Source: Lysinibacillus sphaericus
Lineage (GTDB): Bacteria; Bacillota; Bacilli; Bacillales_A; Planococcaceae
DNA length: 64,000 nt
NCBI RefSeq assembly: GCF_006864135.1
Contig: NZ_SADV01000019.1
Coordinates: 23,514-87,513, forward strand
Direction: 5' to 3'
Below, piece after piece: positions 56,183 to 64,000 of this stretch. A program made the position numbers and the translations under genes. The notes beneath the pieces are model-generated. The model saw only the letters and a program-made list of their open reading frames with translations, searched no databases and had not been told where the DNA came from. Within the stretch, counting starts at the first letter, position 1, and each line of letters begins with the position of its first letter.

Positions 56183-56218
56183 AAGTGTCAACGAATCAGA
56201 AAATTCAGTACCACGCAT

Positions 56219-56253
56219 CCTCTCGCTACGAATACGTAGTTAGAGATTTTTTT
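56219..56253 (+). terminator. Leader terminator (attenuator candidate)
   Basis: TCTCgCTACG / CGTAGttAGAGA with an AATA loop and T7, only about 30 bases after the predicted start of transcription and 60 bases before the first gene. Full-length transcription requires read-through. Confidence 0.7.
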
Positions 56254-56313
56254 ACAACTTTAATTCTTAGTAAATATATATGTTTTATACATTTTGGGAA
56301 GAAGGAGATTTTC

Positions 56314-57483
56314 TTGAAGAATTTATTTATTAAAACAAAGCAACAACAGTATTGGCTAGATCAGCTAGCATCTATTTCTGAGTCAATCAAGGCTGAGGCT
56401 AAAGAAGTAGATGAACAATCTCGTTTTCCATTCGAAGCACATAAACTGCTTCTGCAAATTGGTTATCCCAAACTAACTTTACCGAAAGAATATGGCGGTG
56501 AAGGATTATCAGTCTATGATATGGTACTCATTCAAGAAACGTTAGCAAGCTATGACGAGAATGCTTCACTCTCGCTAGGATGGACATTAGGCGTTGTAGG
56601 CGAACTATATGAGAAAAAGCTTTGGTCGGACGATTTACTAAGTTCATTTGCTCAGGAAATAAAGAACGGTGCCATTATAAATAGGGCTGCGAGTGAAGCG
56701 GCAACTGGGAGTCCAACACGTGGAGGGCGACCAGGAACAAATGCTGTTTCAAGAGAGGGAGGGTGGCTCTTAAACGGACGTAAAATATTTACGACAGCCT
56801 CTCCGGTGCTAGATTATTTCTTAACATCAGCGTGGATTGAGGAAAAAAATAAAATTGGTTATTTCCTTATTCATAAAGATGCTCAAGGACTTTCAATTGA
56901 AGAAAACTGGGAAATGTCTGCAATGCGAGGCACAAGTAGCCATGATCTAGTTTTAAAGGATGTAATTGTCCCTACAAATCATTTAGTAGAGTTACCGAAT
57001 CATCCAAGTGGTGGCAAAATAAATGGTTGGATTCTACATATCCCAGCAACATACTTAGGTATTGCGCAAGCAGCGCGTGATTATGCGCTGCATTTTGCAA
57101 ATCATCATCAACCTAATAGCTTGAATGCTCCGATTAGTACATTACCAAATGTGCAGCAGCTTCTAGGTGATATTGAATTGAAGCTATATCAAGCACGCTT
57201 TGTACTGTATGGAGTTGCCGACGCTTACGATGACCTGGCTAGACGTGAACTTTTAGCAAATGAAATGGCGGTTGCTAAGCATACAGTAACAAATTTGGCG
57301 ATTGAAATCGTCGATAAGGCAATGCGTGTGGTAGGTGCGAAAAGCTTACATTTAACAAACCCATTACAGCGCTATTATCGAAATGTTCGTGCAGGACTTC
57401 ATAATCCACCGATGGATGATATGACAATTATTAAATTGGCAAATGTCGCAATTGAACAGCAAAAATCGAATGAAAATCAATGA
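56314..57483 (+). CDS. Acyl-CoA dehydrogenase-family flavoprotein (SfnB-like)
   Basis: Protein of 389 residues of the acyl-CoA dehydrogenase superfamily. The N-terminal helical domain has FPFEAHKLLLQIGYPKLTLP and the ETLASYDENASLSLGW stretch; a beta domain with RKIFTTASPVLDYFLTSAW follows, and a C-terminal four-helix domain ends near HNPPMDDMT. It resembles SfnB/DszC-type flavin enzymes of organosulfur use. With an amino-acid-type ABC transporter in the same operon (as in yxeMNO-like loci), a role in degrading a sulfur compound is plausible but inferred. TTG start at 56314 is supported by AAGGAG. Confidence 0.75.
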   Translation: MKNLFIKTKQQQYWLDQLASISESIKAEAKEVDEQSRFPFEAHKLLLQIGYPKLTLPKEYGGEGLSVYDMVLIQETLASYDENASLSLGWTLGVVGELYEKKLWSDDLLSSFAQEIKNGAIINRAASEAATGSPTRGGRPGTNAVSREGGWLLNGRKIFTTASPVLDYFLTSAWIEEKNKIGYFLIHKDAQGLSIEENWEMSAMRGTSSHDLVLKDVIVPTNHLVELPNHPSGGKINGWILHIPATYLGIAQAARDYALHFANHHQPNSLNAPISTLPNVQQLLGDIELKLYQARFVLYGVADAYDDLARRELLANEMAVAKHTVTNLAIEIVDKAMRVVGAKSLHLTNPLQRYYRNVRAGLHNPPMDDMTIIKLANVAIEQQKSNENQ

Positions 57484-57510
57484 CAAAAACCATATAAGGG
57501 GACATGATAT

Positions 57511-58380
57511 ATGTTTAAACAGAAGAAAAGAATTTTCCAATTGGCAGCAATCGGGGTGGCTTCACTTGCTATTTTAGCCGGCTGTAATTCAGGTGAAGCT
57601 TCTGATAAAGATTCAGAAGATGGCGCGAAAGTACGTACAGTGAAGGTTGCATTTGACCAGGCGACAAAGCCAATTAGTTATTTAGATGATAAAGGAAATC
57701 CAACAGGCTACGATGTGGAAGTCATGAAGTTGGTGGATGAGATGTTACCTGAATATAAGTTTGAATTTGTAGGTACGACTAGTGATGATTTACTAATCGG
57801 CGTTGAGCAAGGGAAATATCAAGTAGGAGTAAAAAATGCCTTCTTTACGCAAGAACGGACAGAGAAGTTTATTTTCCCTAAAGAATTTTTAGGTTTAAGT
57901 AGTGCGGGTTTAGTATTACGTAAAGAAGATGAAGGGATAAAAACTTTAGCCGACTTTGCAAAAAAGGGTTATTCATTAGCACCAATTGCTGCGAATAATG
58001 CTCAATACACAATTATTGATGAATATAATAAAGCAAACCCAGACAATAAAGTGAAATTACAGGCTGGTGATGCGTTCACTGTCGATATTGTGCAATGGGT
58101 AAATGAAAAACGTGTCGATGGTGGTGTCATGATTGAAGGTCCATTTAAACAACAAGTTTTAGCAGAAGATGGCCCATATCATAATTTAAAGGATGACGTA
58201 GTTTACAACGAATTTGCCGTTATTAAAACATGGCCGTTGTTCAATAAAAAGGAACAAGAATTTGCAGATGCTTACGATAAAGCTATAGCAAAAATTAAAG
58301 AGCAAAAGAAAACAAATGAATTAAGCACTAAGTTTTACGGTCGGGATTTATTTGAAGTGTTAGATTCTGTGAAGCGCTAA
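57511..58380 (+). CDS. Polar amino-acid-type ABC transporter substrate-binding lipoprotein
   Basis: Lipoprotein of 289 residues with lipobox LAILAGC (Cys25), then a family 3 extracellular solute-binding domain: VKVAFDQATKPISYLDDKG, PTGYDVEVMKLVDEML, and GVKNAFFTQERTEKFIFP. It binds an amino acid or similar small polar compound for the permeases downstream. A 660-base repeat block with a terminator separates it from them. AGGGGAC precedes the ATG. Confidence 0.88.
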   Translation: MFKQKKRIFQLAAIGVASLAILAGCNSGEASDKDSEDGAKVRTVKVAFDQATKPISYLDDKGNPTGYDVEVMKLVDEMLPEYKFEFVGTTSDDLLIGVEQGKYQVGVKNAFFTQERTEKFIFPKEFLGLSSAGLVLRKEDEGIKTLADFAKKGYSLAPIAANNAQYTIIDEYNKANPDNKVKLQAGDAFTVDIVQWVNEKRVDGGVMIEGPFKQQVLAEDGPYHNLKDDVVYNEFAVIKTWPLFNKKEQEFADAYDKAIAKIKEQKKTNELSTKFYGRDLFEVLDSVKR

Positions 58381-58447
58381 TAGGCGGTAGCTGATCAAAG
58401 AAGATTCCTCTTTAGAAGAGAAGGTGTTAGCACCCTACTATCAAATA

Positions 58448-58482
58448 AAAGGCTGTTGAGTCAGTATACTCAGCAGTCTTTA
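58448..58482 (+). terminator. Terminator between binding protein and permeases
   Basis: AAGGCTGTTGAGT / ACTCAGCAGTCTTT stem and T-rich tail, 68 bases after the binding-protein stop. It would reduce or stop read-through into the permease genes. Confidence 0.75.
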
Positions 58483-58490
58483 TTAACTTC

Positions 58491-59004
58491 TTTCAGCAAA
58501 TGTTTTCTGTAACGAAAGTGAAACGGCAGTTATAAATGTTTTCTGTTGCGAAAGCGAAGCGACAGCTACAGAAGCCTCCCATCCCTATAGGTGGTGAGAT
58601 GAATGCAGATTTAAGCTACTTTCAGCGGGTGTCCAAACACCTGCACCTGCTGAAATAGAGGAACTCAGTCTAAGAACGCCATGTCCTGTGGCAATTTATC
58701 TGTGCGACAGCAACACGGTTTTATCTGTGCGAAAGCGAAGCGACAGCAACAACAACAACACATGACTGAGTAACCAACATCACGTTGGCCCAAAGCCTCC
58801 GGCGGATATCACAGAATCGGAAAGGAGTTTTTAGGGGATGTTAGCCTAAAACGATCGCATCCATGCGATAACGGCTAACTGACCTGCATCGGTAAAAACG
58901 CCACGTCCTGTGGCATTACCGAAATGACCGACATCGTGTCGGCCCTCGTGCAGGCCTAAGGACAAAACAGATTTTGGACGCAATTATGCCGAGGCATAAA
59001 TGAT
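58491..59004. repeat. Longest copy of dispersed hairpin repeat family A
   Basis: Shares modules with 14551-14946 in the same order and adds more hairpins: GCCATGTCCTGTGGC (58678), CCAACATCACGTTGG (58774), nested GTTAGCC..GGCTAAC, GCCACGTCCTGTGGC (58900), CCGACATCGTGTCGG (58928), ending TTATGCCGAGGCATAA (58985-59000). Units of TGCGAAAGCGAAGCGACAGC occur twice. Non-coding. Confidence 0.82.
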
Positions 59005-59043
59005 TAGAAAGAGAATTATAGAAATATAGAAGTTGGTGAGGAA

Positions 59044-59751
59044 ATGGAGAAGTATTTTGATGCATCATACATTTGGAACTCAATTCCTGTATTATTGCCT
59101 TTTTTAAATGTAACTTTCTTAGTCGCAGGTTCTTCCATTGTACTAGGCACAATATTTGGCTTATTATTAGCGGCTGCTAAGTTAAGTTCAATAAAATTGC
59201 TGCGAAAATTAGCAAACTTATATACAACGATTATGCGTTGTACACCATCTATCGTTTTATTATTCCTTGTATATTATGGTGTTCCAGCGTTAGCGGAAAA
59301 CTTCGGCATCAATCTCCATTCAATCGAAACAGCCATTTTCGTAGTTGTAACGTTCACTTTACAGTTTGCGGCGATTATGTCGGAAGTTATTCGTTCTGCT
59401 TATTTAGCGATTGATAAAGGGCAATTTGAAGCGGCTGTTAGTGTGGGATTAACGCCATTTCAGGCCTATCGACGTATTATTTTCCCACAGGCACTCGTTA
59501 TCGCCTTACCGAACTTTGGGAATGGAATGATTGCCTTATTACAAGAAGGGGCGCTCGCTTATACAATCGGCTTAATTGATATTGTCGGAAAGGCAAATTT
59601 AATTATTGCAAGTAATATTAATGCGCATGCATTAGAAATATATATTGCTTTAGCGATTGTTTATTGGGTGCTGTCGATTATTATAGAAAAATTCTTCGCT
59701 ATGCTAGAAAAGTTCTTTGGTAAAGGGAAAAAGACATTAGAAACAACGTAA
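59044..59751 (+). CDS. Amino-acid-type ABC transporter permease (1)
   Basis: Inner-membrane subunit of 235 residues with about five TM helices and the HisMQ-type EAA motif AAVSVGLTPFQAYRRIIFPQ near 145-165. Its N-terminus contains the typical TIMRCTPSIVLLFLVYYG. GGTGAGG precedes the ATG. It pairs with the next permease to form a heterodimeric channel for the lipoprotein encoded upstream of the repeat. Confidence 0.9.
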   Translation: MEKYFDASYIWNSIPVLLPFLNVTFLVAGSSIVLGTIFGLLLAAAKLSSIKLLRKLANLYTTIMRCTPSIVLLFLVYYGVPALAENFGINLHSIETAIFVVVTFTLQFAAIMSEVIRSAYLAIDKGQFEAAVSVGLTPFQAYRRIIFPQALVIALPNFGNGMIALLQEGALAYTIGLIDIVGKANLIIASNINAHALEIYIALAIVYWVLSIIIEKFFAMLEKFFGKGKKTLETT

Positions 59752-59763
59752 GGAGGCGAAATC

Positions 59764-60465
59764 ATGAATTATCAATTTTTAGTTGAAACATTTTTTGTTG
59801 CATTATCAGGTGTACCTATCGCACTCCTTGTGACAATTGTTGCTATGCTTGTTGCCCTACCACTCGGCTTTCTACTAGCACTAACACGAATCAATAAAAT
59901 CCCAGTGATCCATCATATAGCGAAAATTTATGTCTCCTTTGTCCGAGGTACACCTATAATCATTCAAATCTTTATTATTTATAGTAGTATCCCATTACTA
60001 CTTAAAATGACTTTTGAGAAATATAATATTGTCTACGATATTTATAAAATCAATCCGATTTGGTATGCATTTATCGTCTTCGCATTTAGTACAACGGCAA
60101 TATTAATTGAGGTATTTCGTTCTGCTTTAAGTACGATTGAAAAAGGGCAGCTAGAGGCTGCTCATGCAGTAGGCTTAACAACATTTCAAGCCTATCGCCG
60201 TATTATTATTCCACAGGCTTTAGTAGTAGCTATGCCGAATATTTGTACGGCTACAGTCAATCTCATTAAAGCGACGTCTTTAGGCTATGCAATGTCCTTA
60301 CCTGAAATTACATTAAAGGCTAAGGTAGCTGCTAATGTTGGTTACAATTACGTAGAAGCATATATTGATATTTTCATTGTGTACTTAATTTTATGTAGTA
60401 CGGTTGAATACATTTTTAAACGATATGAAAAACATTTAAGTAAATTCAAAGTGGCAAAAGCCTAA
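59764..60465 (+). CDS. Amino-acid-type ABC transporter permease (2)
   Basis: Second membrane subunit, 233 residues, five to six TM helices, with YVSFVRGTPIIIQIFIIY and EAA motif AAHAVGLTTFQAYRRIIIPQ. AAGGAGG precedes the ATG. Related to the preceding gene (shared FQAYRRII), reflecting an old duplication. Confidence 0.9.
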   Translation: MNYQFLVETFFVALSGVPIALLVTIVAMLVALPLGFLLALTRINKIPVIHHIAKIYVSFVRGTPIIIQIFIIYSSIPLLLKMTFEKYNIVYDIYKINPIWYAFIVFAFSTTAILIEVFRSALSTIEKGQLEAAHAVGLTTFQAYRRIIIPQALVVAMPNICTATVNLIKATSLGYAMSLPEITLKAKVAANVGYNYVEAYIDIFIVYLILCSTVEYIFKRYEKHLSKFKVAKA

Positions 60466-60478
60466 GGGGTGAACGAGT

Positions 60479-61234
60479 ATGTTAGAAATTAAAAATATTC
60501 ATAAATCATTTGGTGACAATGAAATTTTAAAAGGTGTCGATTTAGCCATTGATAAAGGTGATGTTGTTGTTATTTTAGGCCCAAGCGGCTCAGGAAAAAC
60601 AACATTATTACGTTGCATTAACTTTTTAGAGAAGGCTGACCAAGGACATGCGACATTTGGCGATATCCAAGTAGATTTTCAAAATGTGAAGAAGAAGGAC
60701 GTACATTCGATTCGTCAGCGTGTAGCCTTTGTATTCCAGAACTACAATCTTTTCACGAACAAAACGGCGCTAGAAAATGTTACAGAAGGGCTTATTATAG
60801 GACGTAAAATTCCGAAGGCAGAAGCGACTGAAATTGGCAAAAAGGCGCTTGATAAAGTAGGCTTATCAGAAAAATATGATGCCTATCCAAGTCAATTGTC
60901 AGGAGGTCAGCAGCAGCGAGTCGGTATCGCACGAGCAGTAGCATTAAATCCTGATATTATTTTATTTGATGAACCGACTTCTGCACTTGACCCAGAGCTA
61001 GTAGGAGAAGTCCTTCAGGTTATGAAGAACATTGCAGCAGAAGGAACAACAATGCTTGTAGTCACACATGAAATGGGCTTTGCGAAAGACGTAGCAAATC
61101 GGGTGATTTTTATGGACGGTGGTGTCGTTGTAGAGGAAGGAAATCCTCATGATATATTTGTTAATCCGAAAGAGGAACGCACGAAGAAATTCTTAAAACG
61201 TGTTATTCCAGAGGATTATACGTTCTACATTTAA
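60479..61234 (+). CDS. Amino-acid-type ABC transporter ATP-binding protein
   Basis: ATPase subunit of 251 residues: Walker [16 protein letters not shown]-loop [17 protein letters not shown], signature [14 protein letters not shown], Walker [13 protein letters not shown] and H-loop VTHEMGFA, as in the GlnQ/HisP family. Last gene of the operon. AAGGGGTGA precedes the ATG. The 3' end adjoins a short family A repeat end. Confidence 0.92.
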   Translation: MLEIKNIHKSFGDNEILKGVDLAIDKGDVVVILGPSGSGKTTLLRCINFLEKADQGHATFGDIQVDFQNVKKKDVHSIRQRVAFVFQNYNLFTNKTALENVTEGLIIGRKIPKAEATEIGKKALDKVGLSEKYDAYPSQLSGGQQQRVGIARAVALNPDIILFDEPTSALDPELVGEVLQVMKNIAAEGTTMLVVTHEMGFAKDVANRVIFMDGGVVVEEGNPHDIFVNPKEERTKKFLKRVIPEDYTFYI

Positions 61235-61244
61235 CTTCTTTTAG

Positions 61245-61283
61245 CCGATCCTAGATGCAAGTATGCCGAGGCATAATTGATAG
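61245..61283. repeat. 3' end of repeat family A
   Basis: CCTAGATGCAAGTATGCCGAGGCATAATTGAT matches the last module of the long copies (ATGCCGAGGCATAA is a palindrome), next to the stop of the ATPase gene. Confidence 0.6.
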
Positions 61284-61284
61284 A

Positions 61285-61348
61285 TGAAGAGAAGCTGCAA
61301 GTGTTCCATGGAGTGTCTATGGAAACATGCGGATTCTCTTCTTTTTTT
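61285..61348. terminator. Terminator between the ABC operon and helD
   Basis: AGAAGAGAA...TTCTCTTCTTTTTTT outer stem with inner GTTCCAT / ATGGAA pairing, then T7. Confidence 0.8.
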
Positions 61349-61352
61349 GAAA

Positions 61353-63659
61353 TTAAAGCTTTAAAAAATGTGTTAATTCATTAATGGAATAGATATGCAA
61401 TTCGTGCATAGCTCGTGTACAAGCTGTGTAGAAATAATTACGTTCTGTTTCCCTAGAATAATTAGCCGGAGAGGCATTGTATATCAAGACAGCGTCGAAT
61501 TCAATTCCTTTTGCCATATAAGCAGGTAACAGTAAAATGCCTTTTTTAAATTGTTTTGTATCATGGGTAATGAGTTGAATATCTACTTGGTCTTTCATTT
61601 TATTAAAAACCATCGTACACTCTTGCTCTGTTTTACAGATGATTGCAATTGTTTCGAAATTTAGGGACAAGCCGTTAATCTTTTCGACAAGCTGTTCAAT
61701 TAAATGTATTTCACTCGACACAATCGTGATAGTTGGTTCGGGACCGGTTCTATTAAAGGCTTCTACTTTTGCATCCTCGTGTAAAATCTTCGAAGTAAGG
61801 TGAATAATTTGTTTTGTTGAGCGATAACTTTTCGTTAATATCATTTTTTCTGCTTGTTCACCATATAATTGTGGTGTCAGCAGTGAAGGGTTTTTAAAGG
61901 TATGAGGATGGATGGTTTGATGCCCATCGCCCAATATAGTCATACGTGCACGTGGGAATAATTGTTGTAAGACAAATAGCTGAAATGGAGAATAGTCTTG
62001 TGCTTCATCAATTAAAACATGACGAATCATCGTATTTGTTCGTTGGCCTTCTATTTTGTCCTGTAAATATAGAAATGGAGCGGCATCTTCATACGAAATA
62101 ATACGCTTTGCTAAATTAGGGAGTGTATGCTGACAGATTTCTTCCCAATGGTCAGGTAAAAGGTTCTGCAATTGCCGATGAATAGATTTATTCATGTCAA
62201 ACAATTGACGATAAATACCTAATATATGAACGAACTTCAATTGTTTCACAGATTGACGAAGAGGCTTGAACTGCTTTTTGACAATTTGGCTAGCTATTTT
62301 CTTGCGCTCTTGCTCGAAATCATCAAAAGAGTTTTCTGAAAACCGACCTTCATGCAAAAGCTCGCTATAGGCTTTTGTGTACTCTTCAATGTCTAAAAGT
62401 TCGCTGGCTTCTTCTACCCATTCTTTTGCCCGTTCTGCCTTTTCAATTTTCGATAATTGTTGTAATAACCATTCTTTCACTAATTGCAGTCGATTTGGGA
62501 TGGGCATTGTGGCATTGAATGAATAAAAGTATTCAGCAATTTCTTGAGCGGTAATAATTCTTTCTCCGCGAAAAACAATGTTTTTAAATAGCAAACCTTC
62601 ATTTGCAAGGTGTTCAATATATGTGTCCAGCAATTCTCGATAGTGAAGGCTAGCTTTAAAAGAAATAATCGTAAGCCTCGTTTGGTAGAGTGAGTCATCT
62701 CCCTCTGTTAAAAGTGACTCCAATTGTTCATAAGGATATTCCAATTGGAACTGTCGACCTAAACGTTTTGTTGCATATTCGGAGAAGGTTAATTGCTGCA
62801 TATTGTCTTCACCTAAATCCGGTAAAACGGTATGAACATATTGATTAAAAAGTTGATTAGGTGTAATCAATAAAATTTGATCAGCAGTAATTTGATCTCG
62901 ATAATGATACAACAAATAAGCAACACGTTGGAGAGCGACTGCCGTTTTTCCACTACCTGCGACACCCTCTACGATTAGATAAGGAGTGTTGACATGTCGA
63001 ATAATTTTATTTTGCTCGGCTTGAATCGTTGCTACGATGCTACGGATATGTTCGTTTGCATTTTGAGCGAGAATATCGAGTAATAAATCATCACCAATCG
63101 TTAAACCTGTATTAAACATCGATTGTAATTGACCATTCTTAATGATAAATTGCCGTTTTAAAAGCATCTCACCTTGAATGTCTTCAGTTGCCGTTTCATA
63201 AGTAGCTGGGCCAGGCGTGAAATCATAATACATACTTGATATAGGGGCTCGCCAATCATAAATTAATATGTTTTCATTCTCTTCATCCATTAAGGTTGCT
63301 ACACCGATATAAATCTTTAAAGGTTCGTTATGACTTTCCTGTAAAAAATCAATGCGAGCAAAATAAGGTGATTGCTGTAAACGGTCATATATTTTTACAT
63401 CTTTAATGACACGTTGCTGAGCATGCTGGGAATCTGATAAGAGCTCTGCCTGTTGTTTAATAGCATAATAGGTCTCATCTATATCCTCCGGAGTATCTAA
63501 ATTCACTCTGACGTCGTCCCAAAAGGTTTTCTTTAATGTTAAAACATTGTCTCTAACATCCTTTTCCTTTTGCAGTAACTCCTCCTTTTTGTGACCAACT
63601 GTGTGTAAACAAAGAACAAGATACTGTTTTTCTTCTGTCCATTCATATTGTTTTTCCAA
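61353..63659 (-). CDS. helD: HelD-type UvrD/Rep-family helicase
   Basis: Superfamily 1 helicase-like protein of 768 residues. In B. subtilis the homologue HelD removes stalled RNA polymerase from DNA, using two long arms. The N-terminal coiled coil (about 5-90), Walker A VEGVAGSGKTAVALQR near 235, Walker B HVLIDEAQDYSPFQ near 545, a later KSYRSTKQI, and C-terminal MAKGIEFDAVLIYNAS and YTACTRAMHEL fit that family. The only start in frame is a TTG at 63659, weakly placed after GGAGAGG. Confidence 0.88.
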   Translation of the reverse strand: MEKQYEWTEEKQYLVLCLHTVGHKKEELLQKEKDVRDNVLTLKKTFWDDVRVNLDTPEDIDETYYAIKQQAELLSDSQHAQQRVIKDVKIYDRLQQSPYFARIDFLQESHNEPLKIYIGVATLMDEENENILIYDWRAPISSMYYDFTPGPATYETATEDIQGEMLLKRQFIIKNGQLQSMFNTGLTIGDDLLLDILAQNANEHIRSIVATIQAEQNKIIRHVNTPYLIVEGVAGSGKTAVALQRVAYLLYHYRDQITADQILLITPNQLFNQYVHTVLPDLGEDNMQQLTFSEYATKRLGRQFQLEYPYEQLESLLTEGDDSLYQTRLTIISFKASLHYRELLDTYIEHLANEGLLFKNIVFRGERIITAQEIAEYFYSFNATMPIPNRLQLVKEWLLQQLSKIEKAERAKEWVEEASELLDIEEYTKAYSELLHEGRFSENSFDDFEQERKKIASQIVKKQFKPLRQSVKQLKFVHILGIYRQLFDMNKSIHRQLQNLLPDHWEEICQHTLPNLAKRIISYEDAAPFLYLQDKIEGQRTNTMIRHVLIDEAQDYSPFQLFVLQQLFPRARMTILGDGHQTIHPHTFKNPSLLTPQLYGEQAEKMILTKSYRSTKQIIHLTSKILHEDAKVEAFNRTGPEPTITIVSSEIHLIEQLVEKINGLSLNFETIAIICKTEQECTMVFNKMKDQVDIQLITHDTKQFKKGILLLPAYMAKGIEFDAVLIYNASPANYSRETERNYFYTACTRAMHELHIYSINELTHFLKL

Positions 63660-63767
63660 TGTTACTCACATTCCTCTCCATATAATTATTTGCATGGTTT
63701 TTGATGCGGGAAATTTATCATACAGCTAGTTCAGAAAGAAGTATAGTCTAGTAATTATGGCAAATTT

Positions 63768-63906
63768 ATGCTATAATAAAATTGTAAAAGAAAATCAAAT
63801 ATTTAACAAAAAACTGTTCCGAAAAATTGGAGGGCACTGAAAAAGTCTATATCTTTTCACATTGCGAGGTATTCAACGATTAAATCGTTGAATACCTCGC
63901 TTTTTT
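63768..63906 (+). ncRNA. Candidate small RNA or orphan leader
   Basis: An extended -10 promoter (TGCTATAAT, 63769-63777) is followed after about 85 bases by a perfect 17-bp terminator stem GCGAGGTATTCAACGAT / ATCGTTGAATACCTCGC (63864-63900) and T6. Between them is GGAGGGCACTGAAAAAG but no ATG ORF. This would yield an RNA of about 125 bases. It could instead be the leader of a gene lost from this site. Confidence 0.45.
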
Positions 63907-63929
63907 CATTTGGCACTGTGACTCTACTG

Positions 63930-64000
63930 TTGTTTTCCGAAGCATTCCGCTCGCTTTCCGCGGGCGAGCGCCGAGCCTCCTCCTACGCTTCGCTTCGTGC
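63930..64000. repeat. GC-rich dispersed repeat, cut by the window end
   Basis: TTTCCGAAGCATTCCGCTCG, CCGCGGGCGAGCGCCGAGC and TCCTCCTACGCTTCGCTTCG are much richer in GC than the genome and resemble the intergenic repeats of Bacillaceae. The hairpin GCTCGCTTTCCGCGGGCGAGC (63946-63966) is clear. Confidence 0.6.

Noticed and set aside
56176..56186. A fifth SCC-like att core, GTATCATAAGT
   Set aside because: TATCAT here is the -10 of a promoter with a TTGACA 17 bases upstream; no flanking inverted repeat, and the codon pattern of the rlmH tail is broken.

Overview
The window is low-GC Firmicute chromosome, most likely Lysinibacillus (Bacillus sphaericus group). The gene order rpsF-ssb-rpsR, yybS-gdpP-rplI-dnaC, purA, walRK-yycHIJ-htrA, rlmH is the conserved Bacillaceae block near the replication origin. 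A LysM-M14 peptidase resembling endopeptidase I of B. sphaericus and two families of dispersed intergenic hairpin repeats support the genus. Species is inference.

Layout. 1-23.2 kb is core housekeeping on the + strand: mscS-like, DUF951, ychF, ribosomal proteins S6/S18/L9, SSB, c-di-AMP phosphodiesterase, replicative helicase, PurR-type purA, and the essential WalRK cell-wall system. Interruptions are a YitT-type gene, repeat blocks and a decayed M23 peptidase gene just upstream of walR. A cluster of eight DnaA-box-like sites surrounds the small CxxH/CxxC gene and the rlmH start.

23.2-35.3 kb is accessory. The last codons of rlmH (Gly-Glu-Pro-Tyr-His-Lys-stop) recur three times downstream, at 25487, 26266 and 35243. 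The first two recurrences are preceded by a CGCACTTA motif inverted relative to the sequence after the previous copy. This is the architecture of staphylococcal SCC elements, which insert at the 3' end of rlmH. It defines three tandem SCC-like segments without ccr recombinase genes. Segment 1 carries a chemoreceptor, segment 2 one unknown gene, and segment 3 a glycerophosphodiester scavenging operon (glpP, terminator leader, HAD phosphatase, ugpC-A-E-B-like ABC transporter, glpQ) plus a putative exosporium protein.

35.3-50.5 kb is a variable region with small regulator-target pairs (MerR, MarR, PadR), mqo, a nucleotidyltransferase, the M14 peptidase, and several decayed genes (VOC, response regulator, PadR, Eis-type acetyltransferase). 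50.5-64 kb holds guaC with a probable PurR operator, VOC proteins, a second chemoreceptor, an acyl-CoA-dehydrogenase-like flavoprotein with a polar-solute ABC transporter behind a leader terminator, and a HelD-type helicase. No tRNA, rRNA, CRISPR array or intact transposase gene was seen.
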